Below, piece after piece: positions 1 to 8,406 of a stretch of DNA of 57,156 bases; the first letter of the stretch is position 1; each line of letters begins with the position of its first letter. This DNA is from Deltaproteobacteria bacterium (GTDB taxonomy: Bacteria; Desulfobacterota; GWC2-55-46). Made by a program: the position numbers and the translations under genes. Below the pieces are notes generated by a model. It saw nothing but the letters and a program-made list of their open reading frames with translations. It was not told the origin of the DNA and searched no databases. The DNA lies in assembly GCA_016182655.1 (NCBI GenBank), contig JACPGB010000055.1, positions 1 to 57,156 of the forward strand, in the 5' to 3' direction.

Positions 1-43
1 AATACTATAATATTTAATATTCGCCAAGGAGAGAAGACCTTAG

Positions 44-1018
44 ATGGTATACAGGCATTGGCTCGATTTTGAAAAACCGGTAGAAGAGATAGCCAAAAAA
101 ATAGAAGAGCTCAAATCCTTTCAGGCCGAAGGCGCGACCCGTCACGCCGACGAGATAGCCAAGCTCGAAAAAAAGGCAAAGGGCCTTCTTAAGGACATCT
201 ACGCCAAGCTCTCGCCCTCGCAGGTCACGCTCGTTGCGCGCCACCCGGACAGGCCCTATACCCTCGACTATGTCCAGAACATCTTCGAGGACTTTATCGA
301 GCTCCACGGAGACAGGTGCTTCAGGGACGACCCGGCCATAGCCGGAGGCGTCGCCCGTCTCGACGGCGAGCCCGTCGTGGTCATAGGCCAGCAGAAGGGA
401 CGGAACACCAAAGACAAGGTCTTAAGGAACTTCGGCATGCCGCATCCGGAGGGCTACAGAAAGGCTCTGCGCCTGATGGAGCTCGCCGAGCGGTTCGGAA
501 AACCCGTCTTCACCTTTATCGACACACCCGGCGCGTACCCCGGCATAGGCGCGGAGGAGCGCGGACAGTCCGAGGCGATAGCGACAAACCTCCTCGTCAT
601 GTCGAGGCTCAAGGTCCCGGTCATCGCGACAGTCATAGGCGAGGGCGGGAGCGGCGGCGCGCTCGCCATAGGGGTGGCCGATAAGGTCATCATGCTTGAA
701 TTCTCGACTTACTCCGTCATCTCCCCCGAAGGCTGCGCCGCGATACTCTGGAAGGACGGCTCAAAGGCGGACCTTGCCGCAAAGGCGTTGAAGATAGAGG
801 CCGCTGAGCTTCAGAAACTCGGCGTGATAGACAAGATAGTAAAGGAGCCGGTCGGAGGCGCCCACCGGGAGCCCGAGACCGCGTACAAGAACCTCAAAGC
901 CGCGCTCACATCCACCCTCAAGGAACTCAAATCCCAGGACAAGGAATCCCTCATCGAGAACCGCTACAAAAAGTTCCGCTCTATGGGGGTCTTCTCCGAG
1001 CCGCGTGGGTTGGGTTAG
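44..1018 (+). CDS. accA: Acetyl-CoA carboxylase carboxyltransferase subunit alpha
   Basis: This protein is the alpha half of the carboxyltransferase that moves CO2 from biotin carrier protein to acetyl-CoA to give malonyl-CoA, the first step of fatty acid synthesis in the cytoplasm. Its 324 residues match the family length of about 320. The N-terminus ([17 protein letters not shown]) is family-typical, and the crotonase-fold core carries [20 protein letters not shown] near residue 165 and the glycine-rich [12 protein letters not shown] near residue 200. The ATG is preceded by AAGGAGAG. A TATAAT hexamer at 6-11 could be a -10 box, but its -35 would fall outside the window. No accD is visible here. 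Confidence 0.96.
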   Translation: MVYRHWLDFEKPVEEIAKKIEELKSFQAEGATRHADEIAKLEKKAKGLLKDIYAKLSPSQVTLVARHPDRPYTLDYVQNIFEDFIELHGDRCFRDDPAIAGGVARLDGEPVVVIGQQKGRNTKDKVLRNFGMPHPEGYRKALRLMELAERFGKPVFTFIDTPGAYPGIGAEERGQSEAIATNLLVMSRLKVPVIATVIGEGGSGGALAIGVADKVIMLEFSTYSVISPEGCAAILWKDGSKADLAAKALKIEAAELQKLGVIDKIVKEPVGGAHREPETAYKNLKAALTSTLKELKSQDKESLIENRYKKFRSMGVFSEPRGLG

Positions 1019-1024
1019 CGGTAG

Positions 1025-1083
1025 GGTGCGCCGCGCGCACCGGGAATAATACGGATTCGTCGGGTTACGCTCCGCTAACCCGA
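1025..1083. repeat. Intergenic palindromic repeat with two hairpins
   Basis: Two inverted repeats lie directly after accA. The first is GGTGCGC (1025-1031) with GCGCACC (1035-1041). The second is TCGGGTTA (1060-1067) with TAACCCGA (1076-1083). The last codons of accA contain a related GGGTTAGCG, so the element may have invaded the gene end. It resembles dispersed palindromic elements known from many proteobacteria. No second copy is seen in this window. No T-tract follows, so a terminator role is unproven. Confidence 0.55.
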
Positions 1084-1242
1084 CCTACGGGACTATTTCA
1101 AAAGGATCAACAATCCTTCACGATTCTCGCCGTATGTTCTCCTGCCGTTATTCTCCTTCCTCAAATAATCTATTGATTTCTGTTAAATAATAAATTAATC
1201 TATCCCTTTGATTGTAAAAAGAAATCGTCTGACGCCGAGGCA

Positions 1243-2325
1243 ATGGAAAAGACCGTTACGATAGAAGAGCTCCGGAAAAAGATAGACGAGGTCGACCTTG
1301 AAATCCTGAACCTTTTAAATAAGAGGACCGGGTTCGTTATCGAGGTCGGCAAGGTCAAGTCAAAGGAGCAGAGGGAGTACTATGCCCCGGAGCGTGAGCG
1401 GCAGATATTGAAGCGTCTCGCTGAGGCGAATGAGGGGCCGTTCCCGACAGAGGCCCTTAGGAACGTCTTTCGCGAGATAATGAGCGCCTCGCTCTCGCTT
1501 GAAAAGCCGATAAAGATAGCATTCCTCGGGCCTGTGGCGACATTCACCCACCAGGCCTGCATGCAGCACTTCGGCGCCTCTGGCGAGTTCGTGCCCAAAA
1601 AGGACATAGCGGATGTCTTCGACGATGTCGAAAAGGGCAGGGCCGATTTTGGCGTCGTGCCTATAGAGAACTCCACGGAGGGCGTTGTAAGCCACACCCT
1701 CGACATGTTCGTGGGCTCGAGCCTCAAGATATGCGCCGAGATAATGCTTGAAATATCGCTCGCGCTCCTCAACAAGACCGGTAAGATGAGCGACATTATA
1801 AAGGTGTGTTCGCATCCGAACCCGCTTGCGCAGTGCAGGGCATGGCTTAAGAAGAACCTCTCGAACGCGCTCGTCTTCGATGTGTCGTCAACGGCCATGG
1901 CGGCGCAGATGGCCTCAGAGGACCCGTCGACCGCGGCTGTCGCCTCCATCGCCGCGGCCAACCTCTACGATTTGAGGGTAATTGAGAAGAACATAGAGGA
2001 CAATGCCAACAACTTTACGCGCTTCCTCGTCATAGGAAAGCAGTCGGGAAAGAAGACAGGGTCGGATAAGACTTCCATCATGTTCGCAATAAAAGACGCG
2101 CCCGGCGCGCTCTACTCGATGCTCAAGCCCTTTGCCGAGCGCTCGATCAATCTGACGAAGATCGAGTCGAGGCCGCTTAAGACAAAGGCATGGGAGTATG
2201 TCTTTTTCGTGGACATGGACGGGCATATCTCCGATGAAAATATAAAGACCGCGATAGACTCGCTTGAGAAGAACTGCTCGTTCCTGAAGGTGCTCGGGTC
2301 TTATTCAAAGTCGCAACAGTTCTAA
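1243..2325 (+). CDS. pheA: Bifunctional chorismate mutase/prephenate dehydratase (P-protein)
   Basis: This enzyme converts chorismate to prephenate and then to phenylpyruvate, the committed steps to phenylalanine. Its 360 residues divide into an AroQ-type chorismate mutase (about 1-90, with the IDEVDLEILNLLNKR helix), a prephenate dehydratase domain (about 93-275, with the NNFTRFLVIG motif) and a C-terminal ACT domain (about 280-360). The ACT domain retains GALYSML and ESRPLK, the two motifs that bind phenylalanine in this family, so feedback inhibition is expected. It opens the aromatic operon, with hisC starting 23 bases later. The 200-base upstream gap is AT-rich and could hold the operon promoter, but no clear consensus was found. 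Confidence 0.96.
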   Translation: MEKTVTIEELRKKIDEVDLEILNLLNKRTGFVIEVGKVKSKEQREYYAPERERQILKRLAEANEGPFPTEALRNVFREIMSASLSLEKPIKIAFLGPVATFTHQACMQHFGASGEFVPKKDIADVFDDVEKGRADFGVVPIENSTEGVVSHTLDMFVGSSLKICAEIMLEISLALLNKTGKMSDIIKVCSHPNPLAQCRAWLKKNLSNALVFDVSSTAMAAQMASEDPSTAAVASIAAANLYDLRVIEKNIEDNANNFTRFLVIGKQSGKKTGSDKTSIMFAIKDAPGALYSMLKPFAERSINLTKIESRPLKTKAWEYVFFVDMDGHISDENIKTAIDSLEKNCSFLKVLGSYSKSQQF

Positions 2326-2348
2326 ATACGATAATAAAGGCTTAGCTC

Positions 2349-3455
2349 ATGTTAACCGTGCAAAAACCCCTTACACTAACTGTCCCGGACAACATCGGGT
2401 CGCTCGTGCCGTACCCGCCGGGTAAGCCCATCGAGGAGCTTGAGCGCGAGCTCGGCATCACCGGCTCCATAAAGCTCGCCTCGAACGAGAACCCGCTCGG
2501 CCCGTCGAAGAAGGCGATAGACGCCGTATCAAAGGCGCTCGCCAACCTTCACAGGTATCCGGACGGGTCCTGCTACTATTTGAGAGAAAAGCTCTCGACG
2601 ACAATCGGCGTAGACCCGTCGATGCTCATATTCGGCAACGGGTCGAATGAGATAATAGAGCTCCTCGTGAGGGCGTTCCTGCGCACCAATGACGAGGCCG
2701 TCATGGGAGACCCGTCTTTCGCCGTCTACCCGATAGTCGTAAAGTGCATGGGCGGGGCGTCGAAGCTCGTGCCGCTCAATAATATGAAGCACGACTTATC
2801 CGCCATGTCGCGCGAGATAACAGAGAGGACAAGGATAGTATTCATCGCGAACCCGAACAACCCGACAGGCACGATAAACACGGCGTCTGAATTTTCCCGC
2901 TTCATGAAGGACCTGCCCGACGATGTCGTCGTCTGCCTGGATGAAGCCTACTTCGAGTTCGTGAGGTCCGCCGAGTACCCGGAAAGCCTTGCCTACATAG
3001 CCGAAGGGAGGCCCGTGCTGGTATTACGGACCTTCTCGAAGATATACGGGCTCGCGGGCTTGCGTATCGGCTACGGCATCGCGCACCCGGAGCTCATAGG
3101 CTTCCTTAACAGGGTACGCCAGCCGTTCAACGTGAACTCGCTCGCGCAGGTCGCGGCCATGGCCGCGCTCGACGACAGGGAACATCTCAAAAGGACGAAA
3201 GATAATAACGAAGCCGGGCTGAAGTACTTATTCAAGGAGGTCCGCGCCCTGGGTTACGAGTGCGTCGAGACCGAGGCGAACTTCTTCCTCATAAAGGTCG
3301 GCGACGGAAAAAAGATATACGACGCGCTCCTTAAAAAGGGCGTGATAGTCAGGCCGATGGCGAGCTACAACCTCCCTGAGTACATCAGGGTCACGGTGGG
3401 GCTCCCTGAGGAGAACGAACGGTTCCTGAAGACCTTCGCCGAAGCCGTAAGGTAA
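2349..3455 (+). CDS. hisC: HisC-family aminotransferase (histidinol-phosphate/aromatic)
   Basis: This is a PLP-dependent class I/II aminotransferase of 368 residues. It shows SNENPLGPS near the N-terminus, the ANPNNPTG substrate/cofactor loop, DEAYFEF, and the Schiff-base lysine in RTFSKIYGLAGLRIGYG (about residue 230). By family it is histidinol-phosphate aminotransferase. However, it sits between pheA and aroF rather than with other his genes, and HisC enzymes are known to transaminate phenylpyruvate and hydroxyphenylpyruvate in some bacteria. I infer that it supplies the final step of phenylalanine and tyrosine synthesis here, perhaps in addition to histidine synthesis. Confidence 0.9.
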   Translation: MLTVQKPLTLTVPDNIGSLVPYPPGKPIEELERELGITGSIKLASNENPLGPSKKAIDAVSKALANLHRYPDGSCYYLREKLSTTIGVDPSMLIFGNGSNEIIELLVRAFLRTNDEAVMGDPSFAVYPIVVKCMGGASKLVPLNNMKHDLSAMSREITERTRIVFIANPNNPTGTINTASEFSRFMKDLPDDVVVCLDEAYFEFVRSAEYPESLAYIAEGRPVLVLRTFSKIYGLAGLRIGYGIAHPELIGFLNRVRQPFNVNSLAQVAAMAALDDREHLKRTKDNNEAGLKYLFKEVRALGYECVETEANFFLIKVGDGKKIYDALLKKGVIVRPMASYNLPEYIRVTVGLPEENERFLKTFAEAVR

Positions 3456-3488
3456 GGCATAGAACCCAAAAACATGAGGGGAGACTTT

Positions 3489-4502
3489 ATGATAATAGTC
3501 ATGAAAAGGGACGCCGCGCAGGACGTCGTCGACCATGTCGTCGAGAAGATAAAATCCACGGGCCTCGCCGTCCACATATCGAAGGGCAAGGAGCGGACGA
3601 TAATAGGCGCGATAGGGGACGAAACGCTCCTCGGGAAGATATCGCTGGAGGCACTGCCCGGCGTGGAGAATGTGATGCCGATACTTAAGCCTTATAAGTT
3701 GGTCAGCCGCGAGTTCAGAAAGGAAGCTTCGGTCCTCGACATCAACGGCGTACAAATTGGAGACACCGCCGTGCAGGTCATAGCCGGGCCCTGCAGTGTC
3801 GAGTCCAGGGAGCAGATGGTCGAGTGCGCCAAAAAGGTCAAGGAGGCCGGGGCGTCGATATTAAGGGGCGGCGCGTTCAAGCCGAGGACATCTCCTTACG
3901 ACTTCCAGGGCTTGGGCGTTGAAGGGCTTAAGCTCTTGAGAGAAGCGAAGAAGGAAACGGGGCTGCCCATCATAAGCGAGCTCATGGACCCGCGCGATAC
4001 CGAAGTGATATGCGAGTATGTCGATATCGTCCAGATAGGCGCGAGGAACATGCAGAACTTCAGGCTCCTTACCGAAGTCGGAAAGGCGAAGAAGCCGGTA
4101 TTGCTCAAGCGCGGTCTCTCTGCCACCATAAAAGAGTTCCTCATGTCGGCCGAGTACATCGCGGCGCAGGGCAACACACAGATAATACTCTGCGAGCGCG
4201 GCATCCGCACGTTCGAGACGGCCACAAGGAACACGCTGGACTTAAGCGCGGTTCCTGTCCTGAAGGAAGAGACGCACCTTCCGGTATTCATCGACCCGAG
4301 CCACGCCGTGGGCAGATGGAACCTCGTTCATCCGCTTGCGAGGGCGGCTGTCGCCGTCGGCGCGGACGGGCTCATGATAGAGGTCCATCCCGACCCCGAG
4401 AACGCGCTCTGCGACGGCGCTCAGTCGCTGAAGCCGTCGAAGTTCGCCAGCCTCATGGATGATGTGAGAAAGGTCGCTGTAGCCATAGGCAGGACATTGT
4501 AA
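3489..4502 (+). CDS. aroF: 3-deoxy-7-phosphoheptulonate synthase (DAHP synthase, type I-beta)
   Basis: The enzyme condenses phosphoenolpyruvate and erythrose 4-phosphate, the entry reaction of the shikimate pathway. I chose the ATG at 3489 because an AGGGGAG ribosome site sits just before it; an in-frame ATG at 3474 lies upstream of that site. The 337 residues begin with an ACT/ferredoxin-like domain (about 1-75; HISKGKERTIIGAIGD). The TIM barrel follows, with AGPCSVESREQ, RGGAFKPRTSPYDFQG and FIDPSHAVGR. In Thermotoga-type enzymes the N-terminal domain mediates tyrosine inhibition, so the same is likely here. A strong hairpin at 4516-4542 follows the gene. Confidence 0.95.
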   Translation: MIIVMKRDAAQDVVDHVVEKIKSTGLAVHISKGKERTIIGAIGDETLLGKISLEALPGVENVMPILKPYKLVSREFRKEASVLDINGVQIGDTAVQVIAGPCSVESREQMVECAKKVKEAGASILRGGAFKPRTSPYDFQGLGVEGLKLLREAKKETGLPIISELMDPRDTEVICEYVDIVQIGARNMQNFRLLTEVGKAKKPVLLKRGLSATIKEFLMSAEYIAAQGNTQIILCERGIRTFETATRNTLDLSAVPVLKEETHLPVFIDPSHAVGRWNLVHPLARAAVAVGADGLMIEVHPDPENALCDGAQSLKPSKFASLMDDVRKVAVAIGRTL

Positions 4503-4515
4503 TATCCGCTTTGCA

Positions 4516-4542
4516 CCCGGAGGGCTTCTATAGCCCTCCGGG
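4516..4542 (+). terminator. Ten-bp hairpin between aroF and tyrA
   Basis: CCCGGAGGGC (4516-4525) pairs perfectly with GCCCTCCGGG (4533-4542) across a seven-base loop. No T-run follows directly; CTCTCTTCT then an A8 tract come next. It may act as a weak or factor-assisted terminator, or as a stabilising 3' end that separates pheA-hisC-aroF from tyrA-aroA-cmk. Confidence 0.5.
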
Positions 4543-4581
4543 ACTCTCTTCTAAAAAAAACAGCTCCCTTCCGGATATAAA

Positions 4582-5475
4582 ATGGCCTTTTACTTCAAAA
4601 AGATAACCGTGATCGGCGTCGGCCTCATAGGCGGCTCGCTCTCCATAATACTCAAGCGAAAGGGGCTCGCGGGCTCCATTACCGGCGTCGGCAGGGGACT
4701 TGTCAATCTGGAGGCCGCAAAGAAGCTCGGCGTCGTCGACTCGTTCACACAGGACGTCGGCGAGGGCGTAAAGGACGCGGATTTTGTCCTTATAGCGACA
4801 CCGGTTTTGAAGATCGCCGAAGCGGTGAGGCTCGCCGCGCCGTTTTTGAAAAAGGGCGCGATAGTGACCGATGTCGGGTCAGTTAAAAAAGCGGTGATTG
4901 ATGAATGCGAGCCGCTCATCCCTCCCGGAGTGCATTTCGTTCCCGGACACCCCATAGCCGGGACAGAGCACTCGGGGGTAGAGGCGGCCTTCCCCGAGCT
5001 CTTCAAGGGGAGAAGGTGCATACTCACCCCGACCGATAAGACCGACGCCGGGGCGCTCTCTATAGTCAAGGAGGTCTGGGAGGCGGCGGACTCCGAAGTC
5101 GTCGTCATGGACCCCACAAGGCACGACGCCATACTCGCGGCCGTAAGCCATTTGCCTCACATGATAGCCTACTCACTTGTGAACACCGTCGGAGACATCG
5201 AAAAAGCCGGGGTGGATGCGCTCTCGTACTCGGCAGGCGGCTTCAGGGACTTTACGCGCATAGCGTCATCATCGCCTGAGATGTGGGCGGACATCTGCGC
5301 CATGAACCGAGACGCGATATTGAAGACCATAGACGATTTCGAAAATAGGCTCACGGGCCTGAGAAAATTAATAGACGCCAACGACGCCGAAGGGCTCAAA
5401 GGCGACTTCGAGCGGGCAAAGTCCATAAGGGACTCGCTCGTGAACAAGGCCGGAAAACTCGCGGAGAACAAATGA
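4582..5475 (+). CDS. tyrA: Prephenate dehydrogenase
   Basis: TyrA oxidatively decarboxylates prephenate to 4-hydroxyphenylpyruvate for tyrosine synthesis. The 297 residues start with a Rossmann nucleotide site (VIGVGLIGGSLS). They continue with TDVGSVK and GHPIAGTEHSG, and carry the conserved histidine region SHLPHMIAYSL near residue 195. The length fits a stand-alone dehydrogenase; no chorismate mutase domain is fused, consistent with the mutase sitting in PheA. Whether NAD or NADP is preferred cannot be decided by eye. Its stop codon overlaps the aroA start by four bases (ATGA), which implies translational coupling. Confidence 0.94.
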   Translation: MAFYFKKITVIGVGLIGGSLSIILKRKGLAGSITGVGRGLVNLEAAKKLGVVDSFTQDVGEGVKDADFVLIATPVLKIAEAVRLAAPFLKKGAIVTDVGSVKKAVIDECEPLIPPGVHFVPGHPIAGTEHSGVEAAFPELFKGRRCILTPTDKTDAGALSIVKEVWEAADSEVVVMDPTRHDAILAAVSHLPHMIAYSLVNTVGDIEKAGVDALSYSAGGFRDFTRIASSSPEMWADICAMNRDAILKTIDDFENRLTGLRKLIDANDAEGLKGDFERAKSIRDSLVNKAGKLAENK

Positions 5476-6800
5476 TCGCTACAAAAAAAGACATATTCGG
5501 AGGCTCGCTCCTCGCCCAGCCGGGAAGGGGGTTGAAGGGAGAGCTTGCAGTCCCCGGGGACAAGTCCATATCCCACAGGGCCGTGATGTTAGGGTCTATC
5601 GCAAGCGGCGTAACGGAAGTGACCGGCTTTCTCGAAGGCGAGGACAACCTGTCCACCATCGGCGCGTTCAGGGCCATGGGCATAGAGATAGACCACCATA
5701 AGGATTCAAGCGTCGTGGTCATAAAGGGCAAGGGGATGAGGGGGCTTGCGGAGCCGGCGGATGTGATTGACGCCGGGAACTCGGGCACGACTACAAGGCT
5801 TATAACCGGGCTCCTCTCGGCCCAGCCTTTTTTCTCGGTCATCACCGGGGACTCCTCTTTAAGGAAGCGCCCCATGAAGCGGGTCGTTGAACCGCTTACG
5901 CTCATGGGGGCCTCGATTGCCGGCAGAAACAACGGCGGGAACCTGCCTCTCGCCATCTCGGGTCGTAAGCTCAAGGGGATAAGCTACAAGACCCCCGTGG
6001 CCTCCGCCCAGCTTAAGAGCGCGCTCATGCTCGCGGGCATTTTCGCTGACGGCGAGACGGTAATCGAAGAGCCGGAAAAGTCGAGGGACCATACCGAACG
6101 GATGCTCGCCCTCTTCGGGGCCGAAGTGAAAATAGATAAAAATTCCGTGCGGGTCCAATCGACAAACGGATTAAACGGGTGTAAAATAGATGTACCCGGG
6201 GATATCTCCTCGGCCGCTTTTTTTATCGTCGGCGCTATGATAACGCCCGCATCATCCCTGCTTATAAGGGGCGTTGGAGTCAACCCTACGCGGACCGGCA
6301 TAATAGACGTCTTAAGAAAGATGGGCGGCTCCGTCGAGTTGCAAAACGAGCGGGTAGCCTCCGGAGAGCCGGTGGCCGACCTCCTCGTCAAGACTTCGCC
6401 ACTTAAAGGCGTGGAAATAACAGGCACTGAGTTGCTCCCGGCCATAGACGAGTTCCCGATAATATGCATAGCCGCGGCATTCGCCGAAGGCGCGACCAGG
6501 ATAACCGGCGCAAAGGAGTTGCGCGTAAAGGAGAGCGACAGGATAGCCGTAATGTCGGAAGCTCTCTCGAAGGTGGGTGTCAGGAACACCGAACTTCCCG
6601 ACGGCATCGTCATAGAGGGCATGGGGAGCGCGTCGATAAAGGGTGGAGCGATCGAGAGCCACGGCGACCACAGGATAGCGATGTCCATGGCCATGGCGGC
6701 CTTGAGGTCGGACAAAGGCATCGAGATAGACGGCGCCGCTTCCGTCGATGTCTCTTTCCCCGGGTTCTTCGGCCAGCTCGACAGGGTCCGCGTGAGTTGA
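5472..6800 (+). CDS. aroA: 3-phosphoshikimate 1-carboxyvinyltransferase (EPSP synthase)
   Basis: This enzyme transfers the enolpyruvyl group of PEP to shikimate 3-phosphate. The 442 residues show the family motifs in order: GDKSISHRAV near residue 31, NSGTTTRL near residue 100, an internal repeat of the inside-out barrel, KESDRI near residue 355, and SHGDHRIAMS near residue 395. The ATG overlaps the tyrA stop, and the aroA stop overlaps the TTG start of cmk, so tyrA, aroA and cmk form one tightly coupled unit. AroA-cmk adjacency is common in bacteria. Confidence 0.96.
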   Translation: MIATKKDIFGGSLLAQPGRGLKGELAVPGDKSISHRAVMLGSIASGVTEVTGFLEGEDNLSTIGAFRAMGIEIDHHKDSSVVVIKGKGMRGLAEPADVIDAGNSGTTTRLITGLLSAQPFFSVITGDSSLRKRPMKRVVEPLTLMGASIAGRNNGGNLPLAISGRKLKGISYKTPVASAQLKSALMLAGIFADGETVIEEPEKSRDHTERMLALFGAEVKIDKNSVRVQSTNGLNGCKIDVPGDISSAAFFIVGAMITPASSLLIRGVGVNPTRTGIIDVLRKMGGSVELQNERVASGEPVADLLVKTSPLKGVEITGTELLPAIDEFPIICIAAAFAEGATRITGAKELRVKESDRIAVMSEALSKVGVRNTELPDGIVIEGMGSASIKGGAIESHGDHRIAMSMAMAALRSDKGIEIDGAASVDVSFPGFFGQLDRVRVS

Positions 6801-7465
6801 GGAGGCGGCCTCTCATAGCGATAGACGGGCCGAGCGGCGTGGGCAAATCGACCGTCGCCATGGCGCTCGCCGACAAGCTCGGCTTCAGGTACATAAACAC
6901 CGGCGCGATGTACAGGGCTTTGGGGCTTGCCGCCGATGAGGCAGGAGTAGACGTTACCGATAACGAGGCCCTTAAAAGGTTCTGCGCCTCCGTGACCCTG
7001 CGATTCGACACGGCAAGGAATTCGCTTATAATAAACGGCAGGGATTTTTCCGCTGATATAAAGACACAGAGGGCGGGTAGCCTCGCCTCGGTCTCGTCCG
7101 CGAACCCATCGGTGCGCGAGTTGCTCGTCTCCTTCCAGAGGTCGTTAGGAAGAGACGGCGGCATCGTCATGGAGGGGCGGGACATAGGCACCGTGGTATT
7201 CCCGGACGCGGAGCTTAAGATATTTCTCGACGCCTCGCACGAGGTGAGGGCCCTTCGACGCCACCTGGAGCTCAAGGGGAATAAAGACACCAGGGCGGAC
7301 GTGAGCGCCGAGATAAAAGAGCGTGACAGGCGGGACACCGAGAGGAAGGAGTCGCCCTTGAGGATGGCCGAAGACGCCGTCCGCATAGACACGAGCCATC
7401 TGGGTATAAACGATGTAGTTGAAAAGGCGATCGATTGCGCAAGGAAGGCCGGGCTCGTCGATTGA
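6797..7465 (+). CDS. cmk: Cytidylate kinase
   Basis: Cmk phosphorylates CMP and dCMP to the diphosphates. I place the start at TTG 6797, which overlaps the aroA stop as TTGA and gives a 222-residue protein beginning MRRRPLIAIDGPSG. No ATG or GTG fits better in frame. The P-loop GPSGVGKST is near residue 11, followed by NTGAMYRALG and the nucleotide-binding EGRDIGTVVFPDA near residue 130. The length and motifs are standard for the family. The only unusual point is the start codon, and the ribosome site before it is weak, consistent with re-initiation after aroA. Confidence 0.94.
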   Translation: MRRRPLIAIDGPSGVGKSTVAMALADKLGFRYINTGAMYRALGLAADEAGVDVTDNEALKRFCASVTLRFDTARNSLIINGRDFSADIKTQRAGSLASVSSANPSVRELLVSFQRSLGRDGGIVMEGRDIGTVVFPDAELKIFLDASHEVRALRRHLELKGNKDTRADVSAEIKERDRRDTERKESPLRMAEDAVRIDTSHLGINDVVEKAIDCARKAGLVD

Positions 7466-7492
7466 TGAATATTCTGAAAGAGGTCTCGTAAG

Positions 7493-8335
7493 TTGGAAAT
7501 ATTCGTAGCAAAGTCTTCCGGTTTCTGTTTCGGCGTAAAGAGGGCGATAAACCTCGCCAACAAATGCGCGTCCGAGACCCGGGGGGAGATATATACCCTG
7601 GGGCCGATCATCCACAACCCGCAGGTCGTCAAAAGGCTCGAGGAATCCCGCGTCTACGCGAAGAAGGGCGTCGACGAGATAGCCTCCGGCACCGTCATCA
7701 TCAGGTCTCACGGCGCGAAGCTCGACGAGATAAAGGCCGCGAAGGACAAGGGGCTCAATATCGTGGACGCCACCTGCCCGTTCGTAAAGAAGGCGCAGGA
7801 CCTCGTCTCTCACTTAAGCTCTGAAGGTTATTCCGTGGTCGTAGTCGGCGAAAAGGACCACCCGGAGGTAAAGGGGCTTATAAGCTACGGCTCGGATGGG
7901 ATAAGGGTCGCTGATTCGCCTGAAGGGCTCCATGACCTTCCGAGGCAGAAGAAGATAGGAATCATCGCGCAGACGACGCTCCCGATGGAAAAGCTCGAGG
8001 CCGTTGTCTCCTTTTGTTTAAAAAAGGCCTCTGAATTAAAGGTTTTCAATACCATTTGTAACGCCACATCGATAAGACAGAAGGAAAGCGGCGACCTCGC
8101 CGAAACAGTCGACTGCATGATAATAGTCGGCGGCAGGAACAGCGCGAACACGAGGAGGCTCGCCGAGATATGCTCGGAGATCCAGCCGAAGACATATCAC
8201 ATCGAAGTAGCGGAAGAACTCGACCCGTCCTGGTTCGCATCCGCCGGGAAAGTCGGCGTGACTTCCGGGGCCTCTACCCCGGACTGGGTCGTCGAAGAGG
8301 TGGTGCGCCGCATAGGGGCGCTCGCGATTAAATAA
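7493..8335 (+). CDS. ispH: 4-hydroxy-3-methylbut-2-enyl diphosphate reductase
   Basis: IspH is the [4Fe-4S] enzyme that makes IPP and DMAPP in the last step of the MEP isoprenoid pathway. The 280 residues contain the three cluster cysteines: GFCFGVKRA at residue 12, DATCPFVKKA near 96 and NTICNATSIRQ near 188. The start is TTG at 7493, with AAGAGG upstream. The C-terminal TSGASTPDW motif is conserved. The gene lies between cmk and rpsA, an arrangement shared by many deltaproteobacteria and clostridia. Confidence 0.96.
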   Translation: MEIFVAKSSGFCFGVKRAINLANKCASETRGEIYTLGPIIHNPQVVKRLEESRVYAKKGVDEIASGTVIIRSHGAKLDEIKAAKDKGLNIVDATCPFVKKAQDLVSHLSSEGYSVVVVGEKDHPEVKGLISYGSDGIRVADSPEGLHDLPRQKKIGIIAQTTLPMEKLEAVVSFCLKKASELKVFNTICNATSIRQKESGDLAETVDCMIIVGGRNSANTRRLAEICSEIQPKTYHIEVAEELDPSWFASAGKVGVTSGASTPDWVVEEVVRRIGALAIK

Positions 8336-8406
8336 TTTGCACTTTAGTTACAGTCTATGGTATTGTTTTACCTAATAGAAAACGACAGGGGGAGGATTTG
8401 GAATTA

